Source of the DNA: Flavobacterium sp.
GTDB taxonomy: Bacteria; Bacteroidota; Bacteroidia; Flavobacteriales; Flavobacteriaceae
Direction: 5' to 3'
Assembly: GCF_027483985.1 (NCBI RefSeq)
Contig: NZ_JAIXTJ010000024.1
Location: 1 to 64,000, forward strand
DNA length: 64,000 bases
Positions 11,228 to 20,435 of this stretch are shown piece after piece; within the stretch, counting starts at the first letter, position 1; the number at the start of each line of letters is the position of its first letter. The position numbers were made by a program, and so were the translations under genes. The notes below the pieces were generated by a model that did not search any database, was not told the DNA's origin, and worked only from the letters and a program-made list of their open reading frames with translations.

Positions 11228-11236
11228 TAGTCGATA

Positions 11237-12445
11237 ATGTCAGTTTTAAGCGGTAAAAAAATAATACTAGGTGTTTCTGGTGGGATTGCCGCATATAAAA
11301 CCGCAGCATTAGTTCGTTTATTCATAAAAGCAGGTGCACATGTCCAAGTGATAATGACACCTGCTTCTAAGGATTTTGTAACCCCATTAACTTTATCTAC
11401 ACTTTCTAAAAACCCAGTTCATTCTACTTTTTATAATGAAGAAGATGAGAATGCACAATGGAACAATCACGTTGAGCTTGGTTTGTGGGCAGATTATATG
11501 GTAGTTGCGCCTGCAACCGCCAATACACTTTCTAAAATGGTAAATGGTACTTGTGATAATTTATTAATCGCAACTTATTTATCAGCAAAATGCCCTGTTT
11601 ATTTTGCTCCAGCAATGGATTTAGATATGTACAAACATCCTTCTACAATTGCTTCTTTCAAGGCATTGCAACAATTTGGTAATACCATTATTCCTGCTGA
11701 ATCTGGTGAACTTGCAAGCGGATTGTCAGGCGAAGGTAGAATGGCTGAACCTGAGAATATTATAGCTTTTCTAGAAGCTGATATTGAAAGCAAATTACCA
11801 TTAAAAGGAAAAAAAATACTAATTACTGCTGGTCCAACATACGAAGCAATAGATCCTGTACGTTTTATAGGAAATCATTCGTCAGGAAAAATGGGTTTTG
11901 ATATTGCAAATCAAGCCGCTAATCTTGGCGCAGAAGTGATTTTAGTTGCTGGTCCAACGCATTTTAAGGTTAAGAACAATCACATTAATTTGATAAGGGT
12001 CGTTTCTGCACAGCAAATGTATGAGGCTTGTCATGAGTATTACAACGATTGTGATGTAGCTATTGCAGCAGCAGCAGTTGCTGATTATAGACCGAAAAAT
12101 GTTGCAGAGCAAAAGATTAAAAAGAGTGACGCTTGTTTTACTATTGAATTAGAAAAAACTAAAGATATATTAGCGTCTTTAGGAGAACTAAAGAAAAATC
12201 AATTTTTAATTGGATTTGCTTTAGAAACCGAAAATGAAATCGAAAATGCGAAGTTGAAAATTCAGAAAAAAAACTTAGATTTGATAGTTCTAAATTCGCT
12301 GCAAGATGAAGGTGCTGGTTTTGGGAAACCTACCAATAAAGTAACTTTTATAGACAAAAAATTTACTATTGAACCAATGGATTTAAAATCTAAAGAAGAT
12401 GTGGCTGTAGATATTATAAATAAAATAATAAATCATTATGCGTAG
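11237..12445 (+). CDS. coaBC: Bifunctional phosphopantothenoylcysteine decarboxylase / phosphopantothenate-cysteine ligase
   Basis: This enzyme makes 4'-phosphopantetheine from phosphopantothenate and cysteine in CoA biosynthesis. The 402 residues have two halves. The N-terminal FMN-dependent CoaC decarboxylase has GVSGGIAAYK, the active-site His in NNHVELG, PAMDLDMY and the SGEGRMAEP flap. The C-terminal CoaB ligase has LITAGPTYEAIDPVRFI, NHSSGKMG, AAAVADYRPK and the KIKK/KTKDIL segment. The stop overlaps the porD start by 8 bases. The last CoA step, CoaE, is encoded in the same window as part of a fusion at 20436-22154. Confidence 0.97.
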   Translation: MSVLSGKKIILGVSGGIAAYKTAALVRLFIKAGAHVQVIMTPASKDFVTPLTLSTLSKNPVHSTFYNEEDENAQWNNHVELGLWADYMVVAPATANTLSKMVNGTCDNLLIATYLSAKCPVYFAPAMDLDMYKHPSTIASFKALQQFGNTIIPAESGELASGLSGEGRMAEPENIIAFLEADIESKLPLKGKKILITAGPTYEAIDPVRFIGNHSSGKMGFDIANQAANLGAEVILVAGPTHFKVKNNHINLIRVVSAQQMYEACHEYYNDCDVAIAAAAVADYRPKNVAEQKIKKSDACFTIELEKTKDILASLGELKKNQFLIGFALETENEIENAKLKIQKKNLDLIVLNSLQDEGAGFGKPTNKVTFIDKKFTIEPMDLKSKEDVAVDIINKIINHYA

Positions 12446-13325
12446 TATATTAATTTTAGTTTTTATGTTTCTTTTTGCCAATGTGCACGCTCAAGAATTC
12501 AATTGCAAAGTGATTGTTAATTATGATAAAATTACTAATGTAAACGCTCAAATTTTTAAAAGTTTAGAAACTTCTCTAAATGATTTTGTAAATAAAACAG
12601 TTTGGACCGAAAAAACTTTTAAGGATAATGAAAAGATAAGTTGTTCTTATTTTATTACTGTCAATTCCTTTGAAAACAATAATTTTGAAGCAAGTATTCA
12701 AGTACAATCTTCGCGCCCGATTTATAATTCAAGTTTTTCAAGCCCAATATTGAATATTAATGATAAAGATTTTAATTTTCAATATGTAGAATTTCAAAAT
12801 TTGTTTTATAATCCAAATAGTTATGATTCCAATTTAGTTTCTGTAATTGCTTTCTATAATTATATGATTCTAGGATTTGATGCTGAATCTTTCGCAATTG
12901 ATAGTGGAACACCTTATTTTCAATCAGCTCAAGAAATAGTTAGTATTGCCGCACCAACTGGCGGAAAAGGTTGGTCTCAAACTGAAAAAACGCAAAACCG
13001 TTATTTTTTAGTTAACGATGTGATGTCAACAACCTTTCGACCTTTGAAAGAAGCTTTATTTCAATATCATTTTAATGGTATGGATGTAATGCACAAAGAT
13101 TTAAAAACTGCAAAAGAAGAAATTGTTGCTGCAATCAATACATTATCTACAGTTCACAGTGTGCGTCCAAATGCTTATTTAACCAGAGTGTTTTTTGATG
13201 CTAAATCCGATGAGATTGTATCCATTTTTTCAGGTGGACCAAGCGTTGCTATTGACGGTTTGGTTGATAAATTATCCAAAATTTCTCCGACCAATTCTTC
13301 TAAATGGTTAAAAATAAAGTTTTAA
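12438..13325 (+). CDS. porD: Type IX secretion system protein PorD (DUF4835)
   Basis: PorD/DUF4835 is a Bacteroidota envelope protein linked to type IX secretion in Porphyromonas. The 295 residues start with a Sec signal (ILVFMFLFANVHAQEF). They carry the DUF4835 hallmarks: NCKVIVNYDKI, QIFKSLETSLNDFVN, TVWTEKTF, LVSVIAFYNYMILGFD and GGKGWSQ. The ATG overlaps the coaBC stop by 8 bases, so translation is probably coupled. recN follows 22 bases later. The same order (bamD-rpoZ-coaBC-porD-recN) is common in Flavobacteriia. Confidence 0.9.
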   Translation: MRSILILVFMFLFANVHAQEFNCKVIVNYDKITNVNAQIFKSLETSLNDFVNKTVWTEKTFKDNEKISCSYFITVNSFENNNFEASIQVQSSRPIYNSSFSSPILNINDKDFNFQYVEFQNLFYNPNSYDSNLVSVIAFYNYMILGFDAESFAIDSGTPYFQSAQEIVSIAAPTGGKGWSQTEKTQNRYFLVNDVMSTTFRPLKEALFQYHFNGMDVMHKDLKTAKEEIVAAINTLSTVHSVRPNAYLTRVFFDAKSDEIVSIFSGGPSVAIDGLVDKLSKISPTNSSKWLKIKF

Positions 13326-13347
13326 TATATAAGTTAAATCTTTACCA

Positions 13348-15000
13348 ATGATTACATCATTATCAATCGAAAACTTTGCTTTAATTGAAAAATTATCTGT
13401 TAATTTCACAGATGGTTTTTCTGTTATTACAGGTGAAACAGGCGCTGGAAAATCAATTCTGCTTGGTGCTTTAGGCCTAGTTTTAGGAAAACGCGCCGAT
13501 TTAACATCATTAAAGAATAAAGAAGAAAAGTGCATTATTGAAGCGCATTTTCAAATAAAAAACTACAATTTAAAGTCCTTCTTTTTGTCAAATGACCTTG
13601 ATTATGAAGAAGAAACTATTATTAGAAGAGAAATTCTTCCGTCAGGTAAGTCGAGAGCATTTATCAATGATACTCCAGTTAACTTGAATGAATTACAAGA
13701 ATTAAGCAATTATCTAATTGATATTCATTCGCAACATCAAACACAAGAACTATCAGACGATACCGTTCAATTTCAAATTATTGACTCGGTTGCTTCAAAT
13801 TTTGATGTTTTAGCAGAATACACTTCAAAATTAAAAGAATATAAAAAATTCAAATCTGATTTAAAGACTAAAAAAGAATTGCTTGCAGCGGTTTTAAAAG
13901 AACAAGATTATAATTCATTTTTATTAGAAGAATTGTTTGCTGCACAACTAAAATCTGGAGAATTAGAAGAACTGGAGGCGACTTATGAAAAGTTGAATAA
14001 TGTTGAATTTATTAAAGAAACCATTGTAAAATCGTTGGCTATCTCAAACGATGAGCAATTTGGAGTTTTGCAAAATTTAAAGGAGGTAAAATTATCTTTA
14101 CAGAAAATTGCAGCTATATCTACGGAATACAATTTGATTTTTGAAAGAGTCAATAGTATATTAATTGAATTTGACGATGTAGAAAAGGAATTAAATCAAA
14201 TTTCAGAAACTATTTTTTCAGATCCAGATACCTTAGATGCAACCAATCAAAAATTGCAATTGATTTATTCTTTATTAAAAAAACATCAAGTTAATTCAAT
14301 TGAGGAATTGTTAGTAATTCAAAATGATTTGGATAACAAAGTATTGTCGGTTTCAAATTTAGAATCAGATATAGTAACTATTGAAAATCAAATCAGTTTA
14401 GTCGAAAATGAATTGAATATTTTAGCAAAAAATATTAGTGAAAATCGAAGTAAAGCAATACCGGTTTTAACTAGTAAGTTGGCAGTAATATTAGAGAATT
14501 TAGGAATGCCAAATGCTAGATTTAATATTCAGTTAGAAAATAAAGACGAGTTTTATAGTAACGGAAAAGATGAAATAACATTTTTATTTTCAGCCAATAA
14601 AGGTTCTGAATTTGGTTTACTTAAAAAAGTGGCTTCTGGCGGTGAAATGTCGCGAATAATGTTAGCCGTTAAAGCAATTTTATCGCAGTTTTCAAAATTA
14701 CCGACCATAATATTTGATGAAATTGATACAGGTGTGTCTGGCGAAATCGCTCACAAAATGGCCGAAATTATGAAACAAATGAGTTTGAATATGCAAGTTT
14801 TTGCAATAACTCATTTGCCACAAATTGCAAGCAAAGGAAAAGATCACTTCAAGGTGTTTAAAGTAATTAAAGACAATCAAACGCATTCTGAATTAAAGTT
14901 GTTATCCAATGAGGAACGAATTAATGAAATTGCTCAAATGCTATCGGGTTCAGTCATTTCAGATTCAGCCTTAATTCACGCCAAGGAATTGCTTAACTAA
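13348..15000 (+). CDS. recN: DNA repair protein RecN
   Basis: RecN is an SMC-like ATPase that acts early in double-strand break repair. The 550 residues show the family layout. The N-terminal head has Walker A (TGETGAGKSILLGALGL) and an IDIHSQHQTQ Q-loop region. A long central coiled coil follows, rich in Glu/Lys/Leu. The C-terminal head has the signature VASGGEMSRIMLAVKAIL and Walker B (TIIFDEIDTGVSGE), then the VFAITHLPQIAS H-loop. The length is normal. A promoter for fabV overlaps its last codons. Confidence 0.96.
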   Translation: MITSLSIENFALIEKLSVNFTDGFSVITGETGAGKSILLGALGLVLGKRADLTSLKNKEEKCIIEAHFQIKNYNLKSFFLSNDLDYEEETIIRREILPSGKSRAFINDTPVNLNELQELSNYLIDIHSQHQTQELSDDTVQFQIIDSVASNFDVLAEYTSKLKEYKKFKSDLKTKKELLAAVLKEQDYNSFLLEELFAAQLKSGELEELEATYEKLNNVEFIKETIVKSLAISNDEQFGVLQNLKEVKLSLQKIAAISTEYNLIFERVNSILIEFDDVEKELNQISETIFSDPDTLDATNQKLQLIYSLLKKHQVNSIEELLVIQNDLDNKVLSVSNLESDIVTIENQISLVENELNILAKNISENRSKAIPVLTSKLAVILENLGMPNARFNIQLENKDEFYSNGKDEITFLFSANKGSEFGLLKKVASGGEMSRIMLAVKAILSQFSKLPTIIFDEIDTGVSGEIAHKMAEIMKQMSLNMQVFAITHLPQIASKGKDHFKVFKVIKDNQTHSELKLLSNEERINEIAQMLSGSVISDSALIHAKELLN

Positions 15001-15019
15001 AAATATAGAATTACATTTG
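14989..15019 (+). promoter_or_regulatory. Full -33/-7 Bacteroidota promoter for fabV
   Basis: TTG at 14989-14991, a 20-base spacer and TACATTTG at 15012-15019 fit the TTG-N17-23-TAnnTTTG consensus. The -33 box lies inside the end of recN, and the -7 box ends 45 bases before the fabV ATG. This is one of the best-matched promoters in the window. Confidence 0.68.
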
Positions 15020-15064
15020 TTCTATCAAAAACAAACTTAAAATAAACAATCAAAGCTATAGATT

Positions 15065-16255
15065 ATGATTATAGAACCAAGAATGAGAGGATTTATTTGT
15101 TTGACAGCTCATCCAAAGGGTTGCGAGCAAAATATTAAAAATCAAATTGAGTATGTAAAATCAAAAGGAAAGATTGAAGGTGCTAAACGTGTATTAGTAA
15201 TAGGTGCTTCAACCGGATTTGGTATGGCATCAAGAATATCTAGTGCTTTTGGATGTGATGCTGCTACAATTGGTGTTTTCTTTGAAAAACCTGCTACTGC
15301 TGGTAAAACTGCCTCGCCAGGTTGGTATAATTCTGCAGCATTTGAACAAGAAGCTCATAAAGCTGGTTTGTATGCTAAAAGTATCAATGGTGATGCCTTT
15401 TCAAAAGAGGTCAAACAACAAACCATTGATTTAATCAAAAGTGATTTAGGTCAAATTGATTTAGTTATTTATAGTTTAGCTTCACCAGTTCGAATGCATC
15501 CTGAAACAGGAGTATTGCATCGTTCTACATTAAAACCAATTGGTGCTACTTTTACAAATAAAACGGTTGATTTTCATACAGGTAATGTTACTCAAGTTTC
15601 AATCGAACCTGCCAATCAAGATGATATTGATAATACGGTCGTAGTTATGGGCGGCGAAGATTGGTCAATGTGGATAAATGACCTTAAAAACGAAGGATTA
15701 TTAGCTGAAGGCGCAACAACAATCGCTTATTCATATATCGGACCATCAGTTACAGAAGCGGTTTACAGAAAAGGAACAATCGGTAGAGCTAAAGACCATT
15801 TAGAAGCAACTGCATTTACAATTACAGATGATCTTAAAGATATTGCTGGTAAAGCCTATGTATCGGTTAATAAAGCATTGGTAACTCAAGCAAGTTCTGC
15901 AATTCCAGTGATTCCATTATATATTTCTTTACTTTATAAAATAATGAAGGCTGAAGGAATTCACGAAGGTTGTATCGAACAAATTCAAAGGCTTTACAGT
16001 CAAAGATTATATTCAGGAAATGCAATTCCAACAGATGAAAATGGAAGAATCAGAATTGATGATTGGGAAATGCGAGATGATGTACAACAGCAAGTTGCAA
16101 CTTTATGGGAGCAAGCTACAACAGAATCTCTAGTAGAAATAGGAGATTTAGCAGGATACAAACAAGACTTCCTAAATTTATTTGGATTTGGATTTGAAGG
16201 CGTAGATTATGATGCTGATACAAATGAATTGGTTTCGGTGCCAAGTATAAATTAA
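15065..16255 (+). CDS. fabV: Trans-2-enoyl-CoA/ACP reductase (NADH), FabV type
   Basis: FabV reduces trans-2-enoyl-ACP or -CoA to the saturated thioester, the last step of the fatty-acid elongation cycle. The 396 residues match the family length. Visible motifs are the N-terminal IIEPRMRGFICLTAHP, the Rossmann loop VIGASTGFGMASR, ASPGWYN, DLVIYSLASPVRMHP, and the Y-x8-K pair Tyr234/Lys243 in VYRKGTIGRAK. It has its own promoter and terminator, so it appears to be monocistronic. FabV-type reductases are usually insensitive to triclosan. Confidence 0.95.
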   Translation: MIIEPRMRGFICLTAHPKGCEQNIKNQIEYVKSKGKIEGAKRVLVIGASTGFGMASRISSAFGCDAATIGVFFEKPATAGKTASPGWYNSAAFEQEAHKAGLYAKSINGDAFSKEVKQQTIDLIKSDLGQIDLVIYSLASPVRMHPETGVLHRSTLKPIGATFTNKTVDFHTGNVTQVSIEPANQDDIDNTVVVMGGEDWSMWINDLKNEGLLAEGATTIAYSYIGPSVTEAVYRKGTIGRAKDHLEATAFTITDDLKDIAGKAYVSVNKALVTQASSAIPVIPLYISLLYKIMKAEGIHEGCIEQIQRLYSQRLYSGNAIPTDENGRIRIDDWEMRDDVQQQVATLWEQATTESLVEIGDLAGYKQDFLNLFGFGFEGVDYDADTNELVSVPSIN

Positions 16256-16280
16256 TAATGTTAAATTTTAATAGATTTAA

Positions 16281-16309
16281 AAGCTCATCAGTATAGATGA
16301 GCTTTTTTT
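16281..16309 (+). terminator. Terminator after fabV
   Basis: A 9-bp perfect stem (AAGCTCATC/GATGAGCTT) with a 6-nt loop is followed by a T-run, 26 bases after the fabV stop. Confidence 0.85.
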
Positions 16310-16349
16310 GTTTATTTTTATACACTTAAAACTAACTAACAATTACAAA

Positions 16350-19300
16350 ATGAAGAAAAATTACTTTTTAGTAGCATTATTTTTTTGTTTGTTCCAGTTA
16401 AGTTATAGTCAGATTTCGACTCAATATACTTTTACGCAAAGTAATTCGAGTTATACTGCAATAACTGGCGGAACATTACTTGGGTCAGCAACCACAGATG
16501 ACCAAAGATTTTTAGATCCTGCTGTTCCACTTGGATCAGCAAATTTTACTGGTGTGGGTTTGCCTATCGGTTTTAATTTTGATTTCAATGGTGCTGTTTA
16601 TAATCGTTTTGGAATCAATGCCAACGGATGGATATCTCTTGGGTCGTCTGCTTTGACACCTTCTGTAGATATGAATAGTACTTCGTCTTATGAACCTATT
16701 TCGTCAACAACTACAACGGTATCTAATCCTCTTGTAGCAAGAATCTCGGCATTTACAAGAGATTTATCTTCTCAAAATGGTGGTTCTATCAGATATGAAC
16801 TTACAGGAGTAGCTCCTAACAGAGTTTTGGTTGTTCAGTGGACAAACTATTCTAAGTTTTTAGCAACCGGAGATTCATATAATTTTCAAATTAAATTATA
16901 TGAAACATCTAATAAAGTTGAGATTGTATATGGATCAATGATTAATAATGCAACTTCAACAGAAGCACAGTGTGGTTTAAGAGCAAATCCTAACAATGTT
17001 GCTAGTAATTTTGTAAATAGAACAACAGCAGTTGATTGGTTGGGAACTACAGCAGGTTCTGCTGCAACAAACACTGTTTTATTGTCAAATACTATTTTTC
17101 CTCCTTCTGGTTTGGTGTTTGCATGGGCACCACCAGCGTGCGCAGGAACTCCAACTCCAGGAAATACTTTATCTAGTACAGCCTCATCTTGTAATGGTGT
17201 AAGTTTTGATCTTTCTTTACAAAATACAACATTAGGTTCGGGTGTAACTTATCAGTGGCAAACTTCATCTGATGGCGTAACTTTTGCTAACGCAGCAGGT
17301 GCATCAAACTTTTCAGTTTATTCAACAACTCAAAGTGCGGTTACTTATTACAGATGTATCGTAACTTGCACCACATCTACTTTAACAGAGACTAGTACTC
17401 CTGTGATGGTTGGCTTAAATACGCCTTCAAATTGTTATTGTACGCCAACTTATACAACAGGTAAAACCGAAGGAGATTTAATCTCAAATATAGTAATTAC
17501 AGGTACTACTTTGTCAAATAATTCTGGTACAGCTCCTTCGAATCCAGCATTTACTTATTTTACAGGTCAACCAAATTACACTGGTACACTACAAGCAGGA
17601 TCATCTTATAACGTTAACGTTTCAGTAGGAACTTTTGGTGGTCAAAACGTTGCTGTTTGGATTGATTATAATGACGATGGAGTTTTTGCAACTTCAGAAA
17701 GAGTTGGTTTTACTTCAGCGTCAATTGCTGGTAATGGTTCTGCTACGTTTCCAATTTCTTTGGCTTGTAATCCACCTTTAGGTACTCATAGAATGCGAGT
17801 TAGAGATGTGTATAACGTATCTGGAGTAAATATTGATCCTTGTCTTAATTATGGTTGGGGTGAAACTGAAGATTATAATGTAACCGTTTCTGCTGCAGTA
17901 GCTTGTCCTCAACCAACAAATCTATTGGTTTCAAATGTTAGCAGTACTTCTGCTACTTTAGGATGGACAGCAGGTTGTGTTGAAACTGCGTGGAATATTT
18001 ATGTAACTCCAGCAGGAAGTCCAGTTCCAGCTAGTCCAACTTATTTTAGTACAGTGAATCCATATGTAGTAAACGGATTAACTCCAGGAACGGCATATGA
18101 TTTTTATGTAGGCGCTGATTGTACAACTAATGGTGTAAGTCTTTTAACCGGACCATTCTACTTTGTTACTTCTCCTGTAAATGATAATTGTTCAGGTGCA
18201 ATAGCTTTAACAGTTGGTAATGTTTTTGGTACTAATCCAGTAGTAGGAACTAATGCAGCAGCTACAAACTCAAATCCACCAGCTCCAGGATGCGCAAGTT
18301 TCTTAGGTGGTGATGTTTGGTATTCAGTAACTGTTCCTGCATCGGGATCAATAACTCTTGAAACAAATCCTGCAACAGGAAGTCCAATTACTGATACTGG
18401 ATTAGCTGTTTATTCAGGAAGTTGTTCAAATTTAGTATTAGTAGAATGTGATGATGACGATAGTACTAACGGAAATTTCTCACTTGTATCGTTAACAGGT
18501 AGAACTCCAGGTGAAATATTATATTTTAATGTTTGGGAATATTCAAATGACGCTGTTGGACAATTCCAAGTTTCAGCTTATGATTGTCCTTCAACGACTC
18601 CAGCTCCAACTGGTGATGCAGTTCAAAATTTCTGTGGTTCAGCAACAGTAGGCGATTTATTTGCAGACGGAACAAATATCAAATGGTACGCAACAGCAAC
18701 AGGAGGAACTGAATTATTAGCAACAGAAAATTTATTATCTGGAACCTATTATGCCTCTCAAACAGTAAATTGTGAAAGCTTTTCTAGATTAGCAGTTTCT
18801 GTTACTGTTTCACCATTTCCAGTAGCTAATGCAGCTTCATTAACTGTTTGTAGTAATGGTTCAAGTTCAGCGGTTTTCAATTTAACAACTGCCAACCCAT
18901 CGATTAATTCTGGAACTTCATTTACTTTTAGTTACCATATCGATTCTTTCGAAGCCGAAATTAATGCAAATCCAATTCCAAATCCTACTGCATTTGTAGG
19001 AACAAATGGTCAAATTATTTTTGTTAGAGTACAAAATACCGAAGGTTGCTACAGTATAGCCGAATTAACCTTAAATATTACAACGGTTGCAGCTCCAACT
19101 GGTGATAGCAATCAAACTTTTTGTGGTCCTGATACATTACAAGATTTAACGGTAACTTTTACAGGTACTGATATTGCTTGGTATACAACTGCAACTGGAG
19201 GAAGTCCAATATTGGCTAGTACAGTTTTAGTGTCTGGAACAACCTATTATGCTTCACAATTTGATAATTCTTGTGAAAGTACAGATAGATTAGCAGTTAC

Positions 19301-20348
19301 TGTTACAGAGGTTTGTCCGTTTGCAGGTTGTTTATCTAGTCCAAATGGTCAATGGCCAGGAGCAACTTTTACTCCAGCTTGTGCAGGAACAGCTCAGTCA
19401 ATAACTACAATAGGTTATGCAGGTGAATATTCTAAAGTAAATGTAATTAATGGTACGCAATATACTTTTGCAAGTTCTATTGCATCAGATGTTATCACAA
19501 TTTCTGATGAAAATGGCACTGTAGCTTATACATTTGGTACAGGTTCTGTAGTTTGGACTTCGACAATAACAGGTGTGATTAGATTTTATACACACGTAGA
19601 TAATACTTGTGCTGCAAATAGTATTAGTAGAACAAGATCTGTGTTATGTGGAACTCCACCACCAGCTCCTTCAAATGATAACTGTATTGCACCAAATACA
19701 TTAACTGTAGGAGGTATTTATACTGATAATGATGTTGATGGAACTACCTTTGGTGCAACTGCGTCAACTCAACCAAACCCAACAACTTGTTTTGGATTTA
19801 GTGGTGGTGACGTTTGGTATACTGTAGTTGTTCCTGCAAGTGGAAATCTTACAATTGAAACTAGTGCTCCTATTGCTGGAGGAACTGGAGTTGATACTGT
19901 GGTTACTGCTTATACTGGAGATTGTGCAGTGTTAACACAAATAGGTTGCGACGATGATGGTGCTACTGAAACAGCAGTAGGATTTACATTACTTTCATTA
20001 ACAGGTCAAACACCTGGTAATACTATTTATTTGAGAGTTTATGAGTATAACAATGACGCACCTGGTGCTTTCTCAATTTCGGCTTATGATGCTTCGTTAT
20101 CTGCAAGCGGTTTTGATAACTCAAGTTTCTCATTCTATCCAAATCCAGTTAAAGATGTTTTAAATTTATCATACTCTAATACTATAGATACGGTTCAAAT
20201 TTTCAATATTATCGGACAAGAAGTTATTGCTAAATCTATCAATGCTACACAAGCTACAGTAGATATGGCTAATCTTCCATCTGGAGCTTATTTGGTAAGA
20301 TTGACATCAGATAGTCAAGTAAAAACCATTAAAGTGATTAAAGAATAA
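16350..20348 (+). CDS. Large secreted multidomain adhesin-like protein, T9SS cargo (type A sorting domain)
   Basis: A secreted protein of 1332 residues from the ATG at 16350; an upstream in-frame ATG at 16308 adds 14 residues ahead of the signal. It starts MKKNYFLVALFFCLFQLSYSQ (Sec signal). Approximate domains: GEVED-type domain at 360-514 (VWIDYNDDGVFATSERVGF, GWGETEDYNV), fibronectin-III-like at 518-607, a beta-sandwich repeat starting NDNC at 610-747 and again at 1107-1248, and Ig-like repeats near 750-825 and 913-988 (APTGD...FCG). The C-terminus (1258-1332) is a type A T9SS sorting domain (SFYPNPVKDVLNL, GAYLVRLTSD, TIKVIKE). It is probably exported by the T9SS and anchored or released. 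The ligand is unknown. Confidence 0.9.
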   Translation: MKKNYFLVALFFCLFQLSYSQISTQYTFTQSNSSYTAITGGTLLGSATTDDQRFLDPAVPLGSANFTGVGLPIGFNFDFNGAVYNRFGINANGWISLGSSALTPSVDMNSTSSYEPISSTTTTVSNPLVARISAFTRDLSSQNGGSIRYELTGVAPNRVLVVQWTNYSKFLATGDSYNFQIKLYETSNKVEIVYGSMINNATSTEAQCGLRANPNNVASNFVNRTTAVDWLGTTAGSAATNTVLLSNTIFPPSGLVFAWAPPACAGTPTPGNTLSSTASSCNGVSFDLSLQNTTLGSGVTYQWQTSSDGVTFANAAGASNFSVYSTTQSAVTYYRCIVTCTTSTLTETSTPVMVGLNTPSNCYCTPTYTTGKTEGDLISNIVITGTTLSNNSGTAPSNPAFTYFTGQPNYTGTLQAGSSYNVNVSVGTFGGQNVAVWIDYNDDGVFATSERVGFTSASIAGNGSATFPISLACNPPLGTHRMRVRDVYNVSGVNIDPCLNYGWGETEDYNVTVSAAVACPQPTNLLVSNVSSTSATLGWTAGCVETAWNIYVTPAGSPVPASPTYFSTVNPYVVNGLTPGTAYDFYVGADCTTNGVSLLTGPFYFVTSPVNDNCSGAIALTVGNVFGTNPVVGTNAAATNSNPPAPGCASFLGGDVWYSVTVPASGSITLETNPATGSPITDTGLAVYSGSCSNLVLVECDDDDSTNGNFSLVSLTGRTPGEILYFNVWEYSNDAVGQFQVSAYDCPSTTPAPTGDAVQNFCGSATVGDLFADGTNIKWYATATGGTELLATENLLSGTYYASQTVNCESFSRLAVSVTVSPFPVANAASLTVCSNGSSSAVFNLTTANPSINSGTSFTFSYHIDSFEAEINANPIPNPTAFVGTNGQIIFVRVQNTEGCYSIAELTLNITTVAAPTGDSNQTFCGPDTLQDLTVTFTGTDIAWYTTATGGSPILASTVLVSGTTYYASQFDNSCESTDRLAVTVTEVCPFAGCLSSPNGQWPGATFTPACAGTAQSITTIGYAGEYSKVNVINGTQYTFASSIASDVITISDENGTVAYTFGTGSVVWTSTITGVIRFYTHVDNTCAANSISRTRSVLCGTPPPAPSNDNCIAPNTLTVGGIYTDNDVDGTTFGATASTQPNPTTCFGFSGGDVWYTVVVPASGNLTIETSAPIAGGTGVDTVVTAYTGDCAVLTQIGCDDDGATETAVGFTLLSLTGQTPGNTIYLRVYEYNNDAPGAFSISAYDASLSASGFDNSSFSFYPNPVKDVLNLSYSNTIDTVQIFNIIGQEVIAKSINATQATVDMANLPSGAYLVRLTSDSQVKTIKVIKE

Positions 20349-20370
20349 ATTTATTTTATTTTTCATATGT

Positions 20371-20405
20371 AAAAAGTCCTGCTTCGGCGGGACTTTTCTT
20401 TTTTA
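20371..20405 (+). terminator. Terminator of the T9SS cargo gene
   Basis: An 11-bp stem with one G-T pair is capped by a TTCG tetraloop (C-TTCG-G) and followed by TTTTCTTTTTT, 23 bases after the stop. Confidence 0.9.
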
Positions 20406-20412
20406 GAAAGAG

Positions 20413-20420
20413 TATATTTG
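20413..20420 (+). promoter_or_regulatory. Bacteroidota -7 box (TATATTTG) for the GT2-CoaE gene
   Basis: TATATTTG matches TAnnTTTG and ends 15 bases before the ATG at 20436, just past the preceding terminator. No -33 TTG is seen, because the terminator stem occupies that region. Confidence 0.55.
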
Positions 20421-20435
20421 TCGAAAATTTTTTGA